From positions 124,001 through 188,000 of the forward strand of contig JAPDRO010000017.1 of assembly GCA_030247885.1 (NCBI GenBank): a DNA stretch of 64,000 nt. Reading direction: 5' to 3'. This document shows, piece after piece, positions 20,605 through 32,782 of the stretch. A program made the translations under genes and the position numbers. Every line of letters begins with the position of its first letter. Positions within the stretch are counted from its first letter, which is position 1. Source of the stretch: Taxawa tesnikishii (nom. ined.) (lineage: Eukaryota > Ascomycota > Dothideomycetes > Dothideales). The notes beneath the pieces were generated by a model that was not told the origin of the DNA, ran no database searches, and worked only from the letters and a program-made list of their open reading frames with translations.

Positions 20605-23116
20605 TTACATACGCGGTGAATGATGCAGACCCTGATCCAACTGCATCATATCCTCATCTCCGATGCCCGCACCATACTCGTCCTCCGCCTCATGTGCTTC
20701 CCTCATAACCATATCCCCATCCACATGGCCATCGCCCATCCTATCCTCTCTCTCCTTCTCCGTCTGCATCTTCGCCTGGTGCCTCGCGAGATCCTCCGGA
20801 CTCCACGTACTCACGCCTTCCTGCATGCGACTCGGGAACGGCATACTCATCTGCTTCAGAAACTTCTTCGCCGCCGCCGCCGCCTGATCAACGCTCAGGT
20901 TCGCATCGCTGTCGTTAAGCGCGCTCGCGATCCACTTCGGCAGCTGGTTGCGTTTCTTCGCGAACCGTCTGTCCGCGAGGACCATGATTCCGTAGTCGTC
21001 CTTGCCACGCAAGACACGACCCAGGCACTGCGCTGCGTGTCTCATAGCGTCGAAAGACAGAAAGTCGTTTTCGCGGATACGGTACGTTTCGCGCAGGAAC
21101 TCGAGGCGCGCCTTGAGAATGCGGGATTCGGTGTACTGAAACGGCACGCCGATGCACAGCACAGTGCGGCCGTAGTGGTGGTCGAAATCGATGCCCTCGG
21201 AGACCTTGCCGCGGGCGACGCACAGCAGAACCGCACCGCGTCCGTTGCTGCACGCGGTGCGGTACGTCTCGAGCGCCAGCGAGGTTTCTTGCGAGTCGGG
21301 AGTTTCGACCAGAATCAACTTGGATTTCCAGACCTGGTCGAGGATGTTCATGGACTGCCACATGGAGATGATGCTTTCCATGTAGAGGTATGAGGGAAAG
21401 AAGACGACGATGCCATCGGGTGTTAGCTTGGAGAATTCGATCAGGAGGTTGCCGTAGTTGCGGACCACGGACGGATCGTTGCGGATTTGGAAGCCCGATG
21501 AAATGGCGCCCTGGTCGGAGCCGCGCGTTACGATCATGGGCAGGAAGGATCGCCGTGCGAGCGTCATGCTGTAGGATTCTTGCACCACGCTCGTGAAGCC
21601 GAGCATTTTGGGGTACATTTCGAGAGGAGAGATGGTTCCGGAAGTGATGATGACGGAGCTGAAGCGGTCGAAGACGGGTTTGATGGCGATTGCTGCGTCC
21701 AAGCATGTAAAGTGGAGGATGGGGTTGGGTACTGATGCTGTCTCGGACTCGAAAGGTTCCAGGATGAGCAAGAAGCCGGTGTCATAGGTTGCCACGAGCG
21801 TAGCAAAGGTGGCGACTTCTTGTAGCGGTTGGTAGTCTTCAATATTGGTGAGCTCCAGTGTCCGGACGAGAGACGTCAGGCGCTCGGCACAGAAGCGGAG
21901 TGGCTTTCTCTCGATGAAAGTGAGCTCTTTGAGATGCTGAAGGAAAGAGGGCGGCGTTTCGGAGATGACGTGGAGGACTTTCATTCTGGTTTTGAGATAC
22001 TCTATGAACCGCTTGAGGAAGGCTACGAAGTGCTCGGCTCGCCGTATGTTGCCAGGAATGGCTTCTTTCAGTAAGTCGTCAGGCAAGGCTGGATTTGCCA
22101 TGAATGCGTTTTCGTCCCTGTCTTGCTCCGCATCCCGCAAGCCCTCTACCAGCTTGGCATACTCGTTCTGCAGCTTCTCTGCGTCTGTTGACTTCATCTC
22201 GGTAATTTTCCGGTCGAGGTTATTTGCGCCCCGCGTAGCTTTCCGTAACGAGTCTTCGGTGATATCGATGCTCAGCGCTTCAATACATACGTTGTCGATG
22301 TTGTGTGCTTCATCGAATACTACTATGCAGTCTTTTGAGAGCTCTTTCGACACTCTTTCTGCAATCTTGGGGTCCAATAGATAGTGGTAAGAGTAGATGA
22401 TAACGTTGCAAAAGGACATCATTCGACGTGCTGTAAAGTACGGACACTGCTTCTGTTGCTCGCCATACTTCAGCATGCCGTCGAACGTCCAGACGCCGGC
22501 AGGTATGAGGTTGTGAGGTTCTAGAAGGTCAAGGTTTTCGTGGTAGACGCACAACTCGACGTCTTCGCCTCTTTCCTTCTTCTCTTTGACGAAACCAGCG
22601 GTCAAGCTTCGACATCGCGCATCGACCACTGAACCACTCTTCTCGCGCCGGACTGATGGATGCAAACACAGGTTCTTTCGTGAAGTGAGGCCCAGCGCGC
22701 GGAAATCTTCTTCGTAACCAAGCTGGTCGGTTCGATACTTCATCATGGCTTTCAGTTCAGCAAGTGCCTTTTCGATTTCGGACATTGTACGCGAGCAGTA
22801 TATCAGCTTGCGATGTTCCGGGTAGAATTGCTGGTAGGACACAATGAGCGACAAGAGGGAGACGGTCTTTCCTGTACCCGAAGGCATCTCCAAGACACAG
22901 TGACCACCTGCGTCGAGGGTGCGCTTGAGATCGCACATGTACGCATATTGTTCTGGCCCTTGTTAATATATATGGGCACGATATTGGCATTGCCGCCACT
23001 CTGCCCCTACCTGGATATATGCGAGGATACGGGAACAGCACTGGGAGGTCACTGGAGACTCGTTAGCAACATGTCTACCTCTGCAACAATACCACGCACT
23101 CTATGAAGAACTTCAT
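20605..23116 (-). CDS. RAD3: XPD/RAD3 DNA helicase of TFIIH
   Basis: 5'-3' Fe-S helicase needed for nucleotide excision repair and, within TFIIH, transcription initiation. Three exons: 23116-23100 (17 bases), 23051-23011 (41 bases) and 22952-20605; 801 residues. Splicing the two tiny exons gives the conserved start MKFFIDDLPVLFPYPRIYPE. Then come Walker A (MPSGTGKT), the Fe-S cluster region with Cys in NLCLHPSV, DARCRSLT, VELCVYHEN and QCPYFTARR, the DEAH box (IVVFDEAHN), and the C-terminal motor motifs IVVFFPSYLYM, GKVSEGIDFDHHYGR and QCLGRVLRGKDDYG. The acidic tail is poorly conserved, as expected. The frame is intact. It is divergent from LTN1. Confidence 0.97.
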
Positions 23117-23478
23117 GATGGCGAAGCTGTTTGCCTCGATGAGGCGTCAATGAAAGGGAAGGCAGTGTTGTATAAACACAAGCGCATGTGAAGCCGGTGC
23201 CTGTTACGCGAGTCATGCTCCCCGGCTAGTCCAACTTGGCTGATGCGGCTCAAAGCGACAACCGGCGTGGGGTCGAGACGTCATCTTCGGTGTCCCTCTT
23301 GCGGCGGCCGATTTTGACTCCAGAGCATATTACTCTACCACAATACAATTCAACACGATACATTTGAACTTCTTTGCCTCTTTGCAACCCCTTCTGCTGC
23401 TAGATATTGGAGGCGCGGAAACGATTGTGTGCTCAATCTAAGATCTCAATAACAACAATAGAACCAAGACAACACATT
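23117..23478. promoter_or_regulatory. Divergent promoter region of RAD3/XPD and LTN1
   Basis: 362 bases between outward-facing start codons. No specific site recognised. Confidence 0.55.
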
Positions 23479-26400
23479 ATGAGCAAGAAGTTCAAATCGC
23501 AGGCCAGCAGTGGGCGTGCCGCCTTCGGTGGTGGTGTAGGAGGAGGAGGAGGAGGAGGCTTTGGAGGGTTCGGTACATCCAGCTTCGCGACATACTCGTC
23601 ACCTCTGTCCTACGTGGCAGAGCCTCCGGACGTTTCGGCCATATCGAATGCCAATATCGGAGTAGCCTTCAAGAACCTCACCAAGAAGGACAGCACAACC
23701 AAGGCCAAAGCCTTAGAAGACCTCCAGACGTTCGTCAGCTCTCCCTCTGAAGAGATCGAAGAGGCAGTATTGGAAGCATGGGTGCGTTCTTTTACAGCTG
23801 TACGTAGGCATCCAAATAGTAATACGTCTCAATCCAGGTCAAGCTATACCCTCGTCTCTCCATTGACAATTCCCGCCGTGTCCGCCAATTAGCACATAAT
23901 GTACAGGGAAATATCGCGTCGAAATGCGGGAAGAGGATAGTGAAACACATGCCTCGGCTTGCAGGAGCATGGTTGGCAGGCGCACAAGACAGTGACAGAG
24001 CTGCGTCGAGAGCGGCACAGGACGCCCTGAAGCAGGTCTTCCCGACGCCAGAGAAGCTACAGAATGTGGGCAAGGCGTTCCAGCAGCCGATACTGGAATA
24101 CTGCAGGGATGGAATCTTGAACGAGAGTGTGCAAACATTGAGCGACGAGCGCACAGTCAGCCCGGACGACGCAGATGCCACTTATGCTCGTGTGATTGCC
24201 ACGAGTTTAGCGGTCATTGCTAACCTATTGTCGGAGCTGGCTCAAGAAGAGACGACGAAGCAGCAAGAAACATACGATAGCATACTTGGCGAAGGCAGGA
24301 TATGGGAGTTTGCCTCGTACAAAGAGGTCACTGTCAGGCGAGCTGCGCATCGGCTGCTGCGCACATGTCTGGCTAAGAAGAGGGGTGAGCCAATATGCAA
24401 AATGATGCGTAGACACGATATTGACTTTCTTCAGATTCGCTTGAGAGGAACTTGGACAAGATCAGCACCGCTTTCATCGCCAAAGCTCTACATTCCGACC
24501 AGACAGGCTCCACTTACGATTTTATGCAAGCCCTAGTGGAGCTCACGACCGAGTTCCCAACCGTATGGACGACGAGCTACAGCGCGAAGAAGCCGGCAAG
24601 CCAACGTCTTCGTCAATGCATGAAGCGTGGTTCCCAGGCTGGCCCAACAGAGTTCTGGACACTTGCATGGACATTGTTCAGCAAACTTCCTGTCGACATC
24701 TTACCGAAGGATTACACTGAGGCCAGAGATCTACTAGCGGCCCTGCACGATGGGCTTAGCCAGAAAGAAGAACGCTTCAACGCTTCACCTGCCTGGACCA
24801 CCTACTTCAAAGTCGCGGATCTGATCCAGGAAGGGGAGGTTGGTTCTCGACTAAGTGATGGGGAACACGACAAGTTGACGACTGAGATGGTTCTGCCTGT
24901 TGTTCAGCAATACCTTCGGCCAGCCCAGGAGACTGTCCAGTGGAGCATCTTGGGCGCCAAAGCATCATGGAATGTGTCCAAAACGGCGTACTGCAGGCGG
25001 CTCCCGCCGTTATTAGCAAAGAAGTGGCCTGAATACGCTACTGCTCTGGCGGAAGAAATGAAGACATCTCTTCCCGAACAATCGAAGGATTTTGACAAGT
25101 CGCAAATGGCTGTTGCTGCTGCAGGCGAACGGTGGGCACTACTGCAGAAGGAATTCCTTCAGGGCGAGTATGACATCCCAGAGTCTCTCCGACAAGCTTT
25201 CGCCGAGGCCAACAAGACTTTGGTGCGAGAATCGCTGCAGCTGTTGCGGAATAGGAATGGCAAGCCTTATGGAGCAGCGGCTGTTGTGGATGAGTTACTG
25301 AACCACTGCAACGAACAGGTGCTGGGAGATCAAGACACTAACAACAGCATCACTTCCTTCATCAAGGAAGACTTCTCAGGCATGCTGAATTCACCTTCGC
25401 AACGCCAGCTTTTGTCCTTGCTGTACCACTTCCACAACGATTCCAGTTTCAGTGAGATATGGAACAAGACAGCCAGCGCGTTGGCCAACAGTCCGGACTC
25501 TCAGGAGAAGACGAACGCGTTCAGAGTGCTGCTCTCGGCACCGAGGGTAAATCCGGCGGCCGAGTTGGCGCTCAAGAATCCAGACGTGCAGAGGTACATT
25601 CAAAGGCAGTACGAGTCGAGCATCTCCACGAACGCAGACTGGTCCTTCCTAGCGGGCGTCCTCAAACCCTACCCCACCGTTGCCTCCACGGATACGACCG
25701 ACGCTATCCTAGCAAATCTCACAGAGTCGCTATCTATTTCCGATAAGGCCGCGTTGGCTCTGGAGGGGCTGGATGAGATTTCCAAGAGCAATAGAGCGCT
25801 CGTCAAGGAATTTGTCACCAAACCCAACGGCACGCAACTGCTGCCCGGTCTGTTGCTTCTGGAAGAATCAACCGACGAAGCGGTTGCAGGAAAGGCCTCG
25901 AATGTGAGCAAGCGACTGATGGAAGGTGCAGACCAGAGCTCCTCCCAGTCCGCGCTCCTGGGCGTGGTGCAGCAGAGCCTGAAAGAGGTGTCCGCCAAGA
26001 CTCTGCCGATGCACGCTGTTCTGGACATGGTTGCAAGGCTTCTCGGCCAAGGTGACGTGCCAGCAGAAGGCAGACAGGAGCTAGCAGGGCAGCTTATGCC
26101 AGACGTGGATGTCTGGAGGACTGCACTTGAGCCTTTCTGGTCCAAGGCTCCTCCTCCATCACTCGCCGTCACCAACCAACTCGGCGGCGCAGTGTATCTT
26201 GTGAAAGCGCAAGACGCTTCGACAAAGGCACCCGTCGCCCGCGATGCCGAAGGACTTTCACAGGCGCTGCGGCTCGCCGTGTACAGCAGCAGAGTCTTCA
26301 ACCAGACCGCCTTGTTTGAAGCGCTGGATGGCGAGTGCCGTCGTGAGATCTTCCGGCTCCTGTATCTGACAACCCTGCTCGCCAACGACAATATCAGCGT

Positions 26401-28602
26401 CGCGGGAGCGAACAACCTCTGGGCGGCGTACAACCCCGACGTCGAGGCCGAGATGGTGGATTTCACGTCCGAAGCCCAGCGATTCATCATACACTGCATG
26501 CACCATCCCACGATAGGGCAAGCCGATTCGCCGTACGCGTTCGTGAGCGACATCATCGGCAATTTCAGGAAAGAGTTTGGCGGCTTCAGCCCTGCCGATT
26601 TTTACGGTGCGAGAATGTGCTGCATGGCCGTCGGTGAGTTAGTCGAGCTGCACGGGCACAGCGCAAATGACATGGAGCGCTGGGAGGGTTTCTTGCGAGA
26701 AGCGAGGAAGGAGAGAGCACTGCTTCGTCTCTCGGCTTGCATTGCCGCACTGCGACAGCCGCTCTGGAACAACGGCCAATTCAACCGGTACTGCAACGAG
26801 CTGGTGGCGGACCTGACCGGCGTCAATATCGGCAGCAAGCCGGAGAAAGCACTCGAGGACCTCGTGATGCTGAACACAGTGCTGCAGAGCCACAAAGACG
26901 CTATTACGGTGATTGCGAAGCAGAGAGTCATCTTCCTTGTCAAGCACATGCTTCCCTGGCTTGAGGACGAGGGCGTCAGCACGGCGACAAAGTCCGAAGT
27001 CTTCAAGAGCCTTTCCGTGCTGCTGCCCGCCATGGCCGACATCTACGGCGAGCACTGGGTGCAAGTCCTGTCACACATCGCCAACGCCTGGTCCGCCGGC
27101 TACGTGCAAGCCGATGCGCCAGAGGTCGACGACACTCGCCTGCCGCTCGTCCACGCGTCCCTAAAACTATACGGGGCACTGCGCAGCCTGAAATCGAGCG
27201 AGGACCCCAACGACGACCTCGTGGACGCGTGGAAGGAGTCGCAAGAGGCCGCAACCAGCGGACTGCTGGGCCTGCTTCGCCAGAGCCAAGGCGTGGCCGA
27301 CGAGCTGCACCAGCCGCTCAAGATCACGCACGAACTGCTCGCGCGTGAAATTGGCAAACTGCCGGATCCGCACGTCGAGGATGCGGGCTCGTTATACCCG
27401 CTCCTGTATACACCCGCACAGGCGATCCAACGCACGGCCTTCGAGCTGCTGCACCGTGTGATCCCCGCAGCGCAGGAGCAAATTTCGTTCGACGCGGCGC
27501 TCGAGAACAAGACGGCGACGCTGCCGGAAGAGCTGCTATCCCTGATCCTGGAAGCGCCGACGGCGGACGCGCTTGCTGATGCCAATTTCGACAGTGCAGT
27601 GCCGCTGGATCTACACGGTTACCTGTTCAGCTGGCTGCTCGTCTTCGACCACTTCGCTAGCTCCTCGTACAAAGTGAAATCTGACTATATCGACAACCTC
27701 AAAGAAGGTACGTACTTGCAGGGTCTCTTGGACTTTGCTTTTGACTTCCTGGGGCATGTGCGCGGTCGTCCGGTCGATGTGTCGAGATTTGATATCGCGA
27801 GTTACACACCGGAGATGGAGGCCAGTCCCGAGAGAGACGTACAGTGGTTGCTCACACACCTGTACTACCTGGCGCTTACGCACCTGCCGAGTCTGACAAA
27901 AAGCTACTACTTGAGTCTCACGTCCCGGCAGACGAGTCTTGCGGTCGAAAGCTGGACGGCAAAATTCATCAGTCCGCTCATCGTCAGCTCCTCGCTTGGC
28001 AGTGTCGCAGACTGGGCTTCCAGCAGCGCGAAGGATGATCCTGATTATGAAAACTTCACTGTCAAGGTCGCGATGAGGAGTAAAGAGGTCAACGTCAGTT
28101 ACGTGGTTGACGAGCAAACAATGGCGATTGTGGTGCGCCTGCCGGAGACTTACCCGCTCGAGATGGCTAGGGTCGAAGGCGTCAGTAGAGTCGCGGTCGA
28201 TGAGAAGAAGTGGCAGAGTTGGTTGAGGGGATGTCAAGGTGTTATTACTTTCAGCGTGAGTACCGTCTTTTCCCAATCTCCGCTTACCTGCTCGACTTTT
28301 CTACAGTCTCTTCAGGAGAGTCCTTTCTTACCCAGAATGAACACCGATACTGACGATTTGGTGTACAGAATGGCAACCTCATCGACGGTCTCTCGGCCTG
28401 GCGCAAGAACGTCACAGGCGCCCTCAAGGGCCAGACGGAGTGCGCCATCTGTTACAGTATCATCAGCGGCGACAAACAGCTGCCCAGCAAGCGCTGCAGC
28501 ACCTGCAAGAACCTCTTCCACAGCTCGTGCTTGTACAAGTGGTTCAAGACGAGCAATGCTAGCAGTTGTCCGCTGTGCAGGAATGCTTTCAACTACGGTT
28601 GA
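23479..28602 (+). CDS. LTN1: Listerin, RING E3 ligase of ribosome-associated quality control
   Basis: Ubiquitinates nascent chains stuck on 60S subunits. Exons are 23479-23781, 23838-24384, 24435-28255 and 28369-28602; 1634 residues with all phases consistent, close to the size of yeast Ltn1. The N-terminus is MSKKFKSQASSGRAAFGG with a poly-Gly stretch, followed by the conserved KNLTKKDSTTKAKALEDLQ and a long helical-repeat body. The last exon encodes the RING-CH domain: CAIC, 13 residues, CSTC, HSSC, then CPLC and the terminal NAFNYG. The last intron (113 bases) lies right before it. If it is retained, translation continues out of frame and the RING is lost. The frame is intact. The start at 23479 matches family N-termini; an upstream in-frame ATG at 23407 is less likely. 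Confidence 0.96.
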
Positions 28603-29288
28603 ACGGAGTTGTGCATGGTTGCTGCGAATGAGAGAGTCTTGGAGGGCAGTGGTTCTGTCCTTCCCAGAGCATGGCTTGAGAGCTTGTTGAGAAGCATATC
28701 TTCACTAAGCAAGGCACCTGTCGAATAGACAATGCAGCTCCTGGAGAGCAGAACAACGAACAATAGTACAAGAAGCGTAACCTGAGGTCAGCAACTGAAA
28801 CAAAAGCCTTACGTGTGGTGCGATGAAGGAGCGTATTTCGAGGATCGATCGGTCGGGGAATCGGGAGAGGGCGGGGTGTTAACGTGTAATCGGGGAAAGA
28901 ACTTCGAATTGTATTTGGGGGTAACTGGCTACGGCGGGGAGGACGGGAAGGGTCGAAGTGAAGTGAATCGCATCGTTCGAATATCGTATCGAAACCGCTC
29001 GTAAAAGTGAATACCGATCGTTCGTCCGCTCGTTCGGTCGAATCGTGCTAGCTGCTGCTGGTTGATCAATTTGAGAACGCTACCACGCTTGAAGAGAAAG
29101 GGAGATGGAGAATTGTGCGCACAGGGCCCACCAGTCCCTCTCAGGGTGACCCTCGTGCTTTACCCAGCCCGAGCTGTATCCCGCTCATAGGCTTCTCGAT
29201 TTCTACCAGACCACATCTCTTGCTGCTGTTGCCATGCCTGTGCTTTTTGTCCGACCCTAGACGCCAGTCGGTTTGTCCATGCGGAAGC
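28603..29288. other. Intergenic region between convergent LTN1 and the SR-protein gene
   Basis: Both neighbours end here, so it holds two 3' regions. Short GTTCG/CGATCG-rich stretch near 28970-29045. No gene seen. Confidence 0.6.
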
Positions 29289-30246
29289 CTACTCCGCGGT
29301 GTCAAGCTCGTCGTGGGCCGGTGGAGGGGACTCGACAGGCGCTTCTGTAGAACCGTTAATAACTAGTCAAAATTCGCTGTGCATTGTGATTGTGCGTCCG
29401 GCAACGATGTGTCCTTTCAGAGGCCAACTCGTCAGGCGGTTGTTGCAGGATACCCGCAGATACTGCCGCTTTCAAGCATTCAGACGGAGTAGTCGGCTGA
29501 TGAGCCGACGGACAGCTAAGAATAATCGTGGGGATATGAGATATGACGGCCGTACCTTTGCGATCTTCGCCGTTAGCGCCGTTCTCGCGCTCACGGTCAC
29601 GGTCGCGCTCACGGTCCTCCTCACGATCGCGGCTGTCCTTGGTATCGCGGTCGCGGTCCTCTGGGCTGCGGGTACGGTCGGCACGGTCAGCGTCGCGGTC
29701 GCGGTCGCGGTCACGGTCACGGTCACGGCGGTCATAGTCTCGGTCGCGACGGTCACGGTCGTCCTTGCGTGGAGAGTAGTCACCACCGCGGCGGCGAGGC
29801 GGGCTTGCGCTGCGACGGCGGGAGAGCGCTCGCTGCGGCGGCCACCACGGCTGGCACCGGATTCGAAGCGCCAGGAAGCGGATGGAGGAGTGCGGGCCCA
29901 CTGTTGAACGACGTGTGAGTAGATTGGTTACTGGTAACGACATTGAGCATACACACCTCTATCTTCAGCAGATCATCGCGGCCAATCCGCTTATTGTGCA
30001 TCTCGTGATATGCATCGTCCGCATCACGGCGGCTCTCGTACTCAACAAAAGCAAAGCTGTACGCTCAGTTTAGCTGGACTGGTTCAACGGCGCAGAAGTG
30101 ACTCACAGTCTGCTAGAAGCGCTGCGTGGAGCCGGGATGTCGCAGCGGACAAGACGTCCATAGCGCTCGAACTCGTAGGCAAGCTCGCGGGCGCGAGTGC
30201 CAGGGCCGAAGCCAGTCACGTAGAGAGTCGTTCCGCCGCGCGACAT
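29289..30246 (-). CDS. SR-type pre-mRNA splicing factor (single RRM plus Arg/Asp/Ser-rich tail)
   Basis: Exons are 30246-30107, 30056-29957, 29900-29556 and 29362-29289; introns 30106-30057, 29956-29901 and 29555-29363. The product is about 219 residues. The RRM (residues 5 to about 80) has RNP2 LYVTGF and RNP1 RLFAFVEY, and ends in [20 protein letters not shown], a spacer typical of fungal SR proteins. An [13 protein letters not shown] segment and long Arg-Asp repeats follow, then a short last exon [14 protein letters not shown] ending in LDTAE. One base is missing in the three-base run at 29820-29822 (C on the coding strand). The copy at 5553-5800 has four C at the same place. The strong GACC repeat in this exon is coding. 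Confidence 0.9.
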
Positions 30247-31038
30247 GTTGGTTGGTTTATAGGAGTCGACGATGCTGTGGTTGTTGTGGGTGGTATACCT
30301 GGTGTCCTGGGAGCGTTAATTGCGAAGACGAAGGGAGACAGGTGGTAGAAACAGGAGGATGGCTGCGGACGTCTGATTGTTGGAAGCATCAAAGGGACGA
30401 GACGCGCAATGCTTGGCAGGCAACTCGGCCAAACTGCGGGGCGCACTTACATAGTTGCGACTTCCCTCCTCTAGCTACTGCTTGTTGCGGCGCTCTCTAA
30501 AGGCTTGCAATCTTACTTCGTGTGTCTTGTTATCCTTCATTGTGCATGACTCTGTCAAACCCCGTACGATGTGAAGTTTGGATGTCCGACTGCACGGTGG
30601 GATGGTTCGGTGTGTTGCATACGTTTGTCTTGTCATGTGCAAACGGACGGCCATGTGCTGGTTCACCTTTACATCACAGCAGAACTGTCTTCTCCCACAG
30701 ACAAGTTGCTCTCATTGGACAGTTCGGCGGCGTTTTCGAAGGGTGGAGGTGAAGATGTTGCTTCGTGCTTCGGATTCCGCTCTGAGTGTTCCAGTAATCA
30801 TTCTGCTGCCCGAGCACAAGAACCCGTGTGCCTCAGTTCCTTCTTTGTTCGCGTATTCGTGGACACAGTCACAGCTACAGTGGAGCATGAACGTTGTGGA
30901 TGTGGAGGGTGGTAAGTGTTCTGGTATCACTTTATTGTTTCAGTCCAGCTCGGCCGTCTTGGATCTGATCTAGCAGAACACCTATCTAGTTCTATCTGAC
31001 GTCTCATCCCGGATCCAACAATGTCTAAAAGAACTACT
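30247..31038. other. Intergenic region upstream of the SR gene
   Basis: Holds the SR promoter and the 3' region of the alpha/beta-hydrolase gene. Overlapping short ORFs on both strands show no family resemblance. Confidence 0.6.
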
Positions 31039-32287
31039 CTACGCGCCTCCAGGCGGCGTCAACACCTTCATAACCTCCTCAGGCTTGGGGAACGGCTTTC
31101 CCAACAACCAACCAATGCCGACGATAGTATCGAAGCTCGACTGCTTCGATTTCTTCAGCATAGGCAGAAACGAGAAGTGGCCGTGCGGAACACCCGGGTA
31201 GACATCGAGCTTCGTCTCAACACCGTGCTCCTTGAGCACTTTCTCGTAGATCAAACCATCGTCGCGCAGCGGATCCAAGCCCGCGACCTGGAAGTACGTG
31301 CGCGGAAAGCCCTTGTGCGGGTTTGGCGTGTTGAAGGGCGAGCGCTGAGGCGAGGATGGATCGGCTTTGTAAGAGCCTTCCATAAAGGACATAGCGTCCT
31401 TGTCCAGTATGGGAGCTGCGGCGTTTTGCTTGTGGGAGAGGAACAGGTGCTGGTGCTTTTCGGGGACGTTCTTCATATCACCGGCAAAGACGGTGGGAAT
31501 GGAGAGCCAGACGCCTGTCAAAGGTGGCGAAAGCTTCTCATCAAGCGATTGTTGAGCGATGACAGCGGATAGGTTGCCACCGGCTGAGACACCGCCGACA
31601 ACGAAGCCCGCGGATGGATCAGCGCCAATGGACGAAGCGTTCTCTGCGAGCCATTTTATGCTGTCCCAGCAGTCGTTCGGCGCGGCTGGGAATGGGTTCT
31701 CGGGAGCCAAGCGGTAGTTTAGGTTGACGACCGTAGCGCCATACAGTTGAGTAAGGGCGTGCGCGTAGGGGCTGAGCTGCATGTTGCTGCCCATGATGAA
31801 GCCGCCTCCGAATATAAGCACGACCAGGGGACTGCCGCCACTGGGAGGAGTGGTGGGCTTGTGGATGCGGATCTCGCTCTCATAGCCGTCACGCATCTTG
31901 ATCGCCTGCGTGTACTCTTTAAGGCCATGGGCTGCGGACGCTTCGGCGCGCTGTTGCTCGGCATCGCCGCGCTCCTTGCGCATGTTGGCGAGGCCTGCAG
32001 GAGACCAATCCCGTGGTGGGGCGTTCAAGCCTTTGAGGACCTATGTGTTTGTTAGTGCGAGGGTTTCTCTTGTTAAATGTGAATATGTATATAAGAGGCC
32101 CGCCGTGACCACCGAAGATAACGAGCCGCGAATCTGTGTGAACTCCTCGACCTCGAGCGAGAAACCCCAAACGTTTCAATGCAGATCGTATTGCAAGAAG
32201 AATTGTAAGGCTACCAACCTCGACTAACTCCTGGTCTGGCTCAGCCAGCTTTTGAACAGCTTCTGGGGTCGAATATTCGTCGGCCAT
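31039..32287 (-). CDS. Alpha/beta-hydrolase of the hormone-sensitive-lipase type (esterase)
   Basis: Exons are 32287-32219 and 32040-31039 with a 178-base intron; 356 residues. No signal peptide, so probably cytosolic. The catalytic triad is likely Ser175 in VGGVSAGG, Asp279 in GLDPLRDDG and His309 in YPGVPHGHF. The family oxyanion motif HGGG appears here as FGGG (VVLIFGGGFIMGS), keeping the glycines but replacing the first His with Phe. NYRLAPENPFPAAPND after it is typical of the family. Members hydrolyse short-chain esters of many kinds; the substrate cannot be told. The frame is intact. It is divergent from COG4. Confidence 0.92.
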
Positions 32288-32782
32288 TTTGCTATAATTC
32301 GAGAGCTAACGGAAACCGAAATGTGAAGCTGGATGCGGAACGAGGTTCAACGATGGAAAAGAAACAGGATGTAGCAAGGAACAGATGGCTCGGTAACCAG
32401 ATGTACTTATACCTCTGCCGTCGAGACCCCACGTGTAGTCAGCCTTCCTAATCTACTAGTGTATGGCGGGGCAATGACAGTTGAAGTTCCGAGGTACGGA
32501 AACTCAGAGCCATGAACATCCGAGCATCTCGTGCGTAAGGAGTGTGGCAGCAAATGGCAGAGTTTCGTGGTATACCACATCGAGATTATATGTCGTGGAC
32601 GGCACTGTTAGTTGCTCCGTGTTGAATAATCACAGCGGAGGGTGTATTAGGAATGAAGTTAAGCAAGTAAGTTCCTGATCGAAGCAGGGATACGATGCTT
32701 TTACCTCCACAATCACGTGCATCAACCTTGAGCGGAATTTCCCCAGGGGACACCATTGCCCTCTTCGTGGTTGGTATACACA
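32288..32782. promoter_or_regulatory. Divergent promoter region of the hydrolase and COG4
   Basis: 495 bases between two start codons facing outward. No specific motif recognised. Confidence 0.55.

Noticed and set aside
20620-21393. 257-codon plus-strand ORF
   Set aside because: Antisense shadow of the XPD C-terminal half.
29550-29860. Dense GACC/GGTC tandem repeat
   Set aside because: It is the Arg-Asp coding repeat of the SR protein and not an independent satellite.
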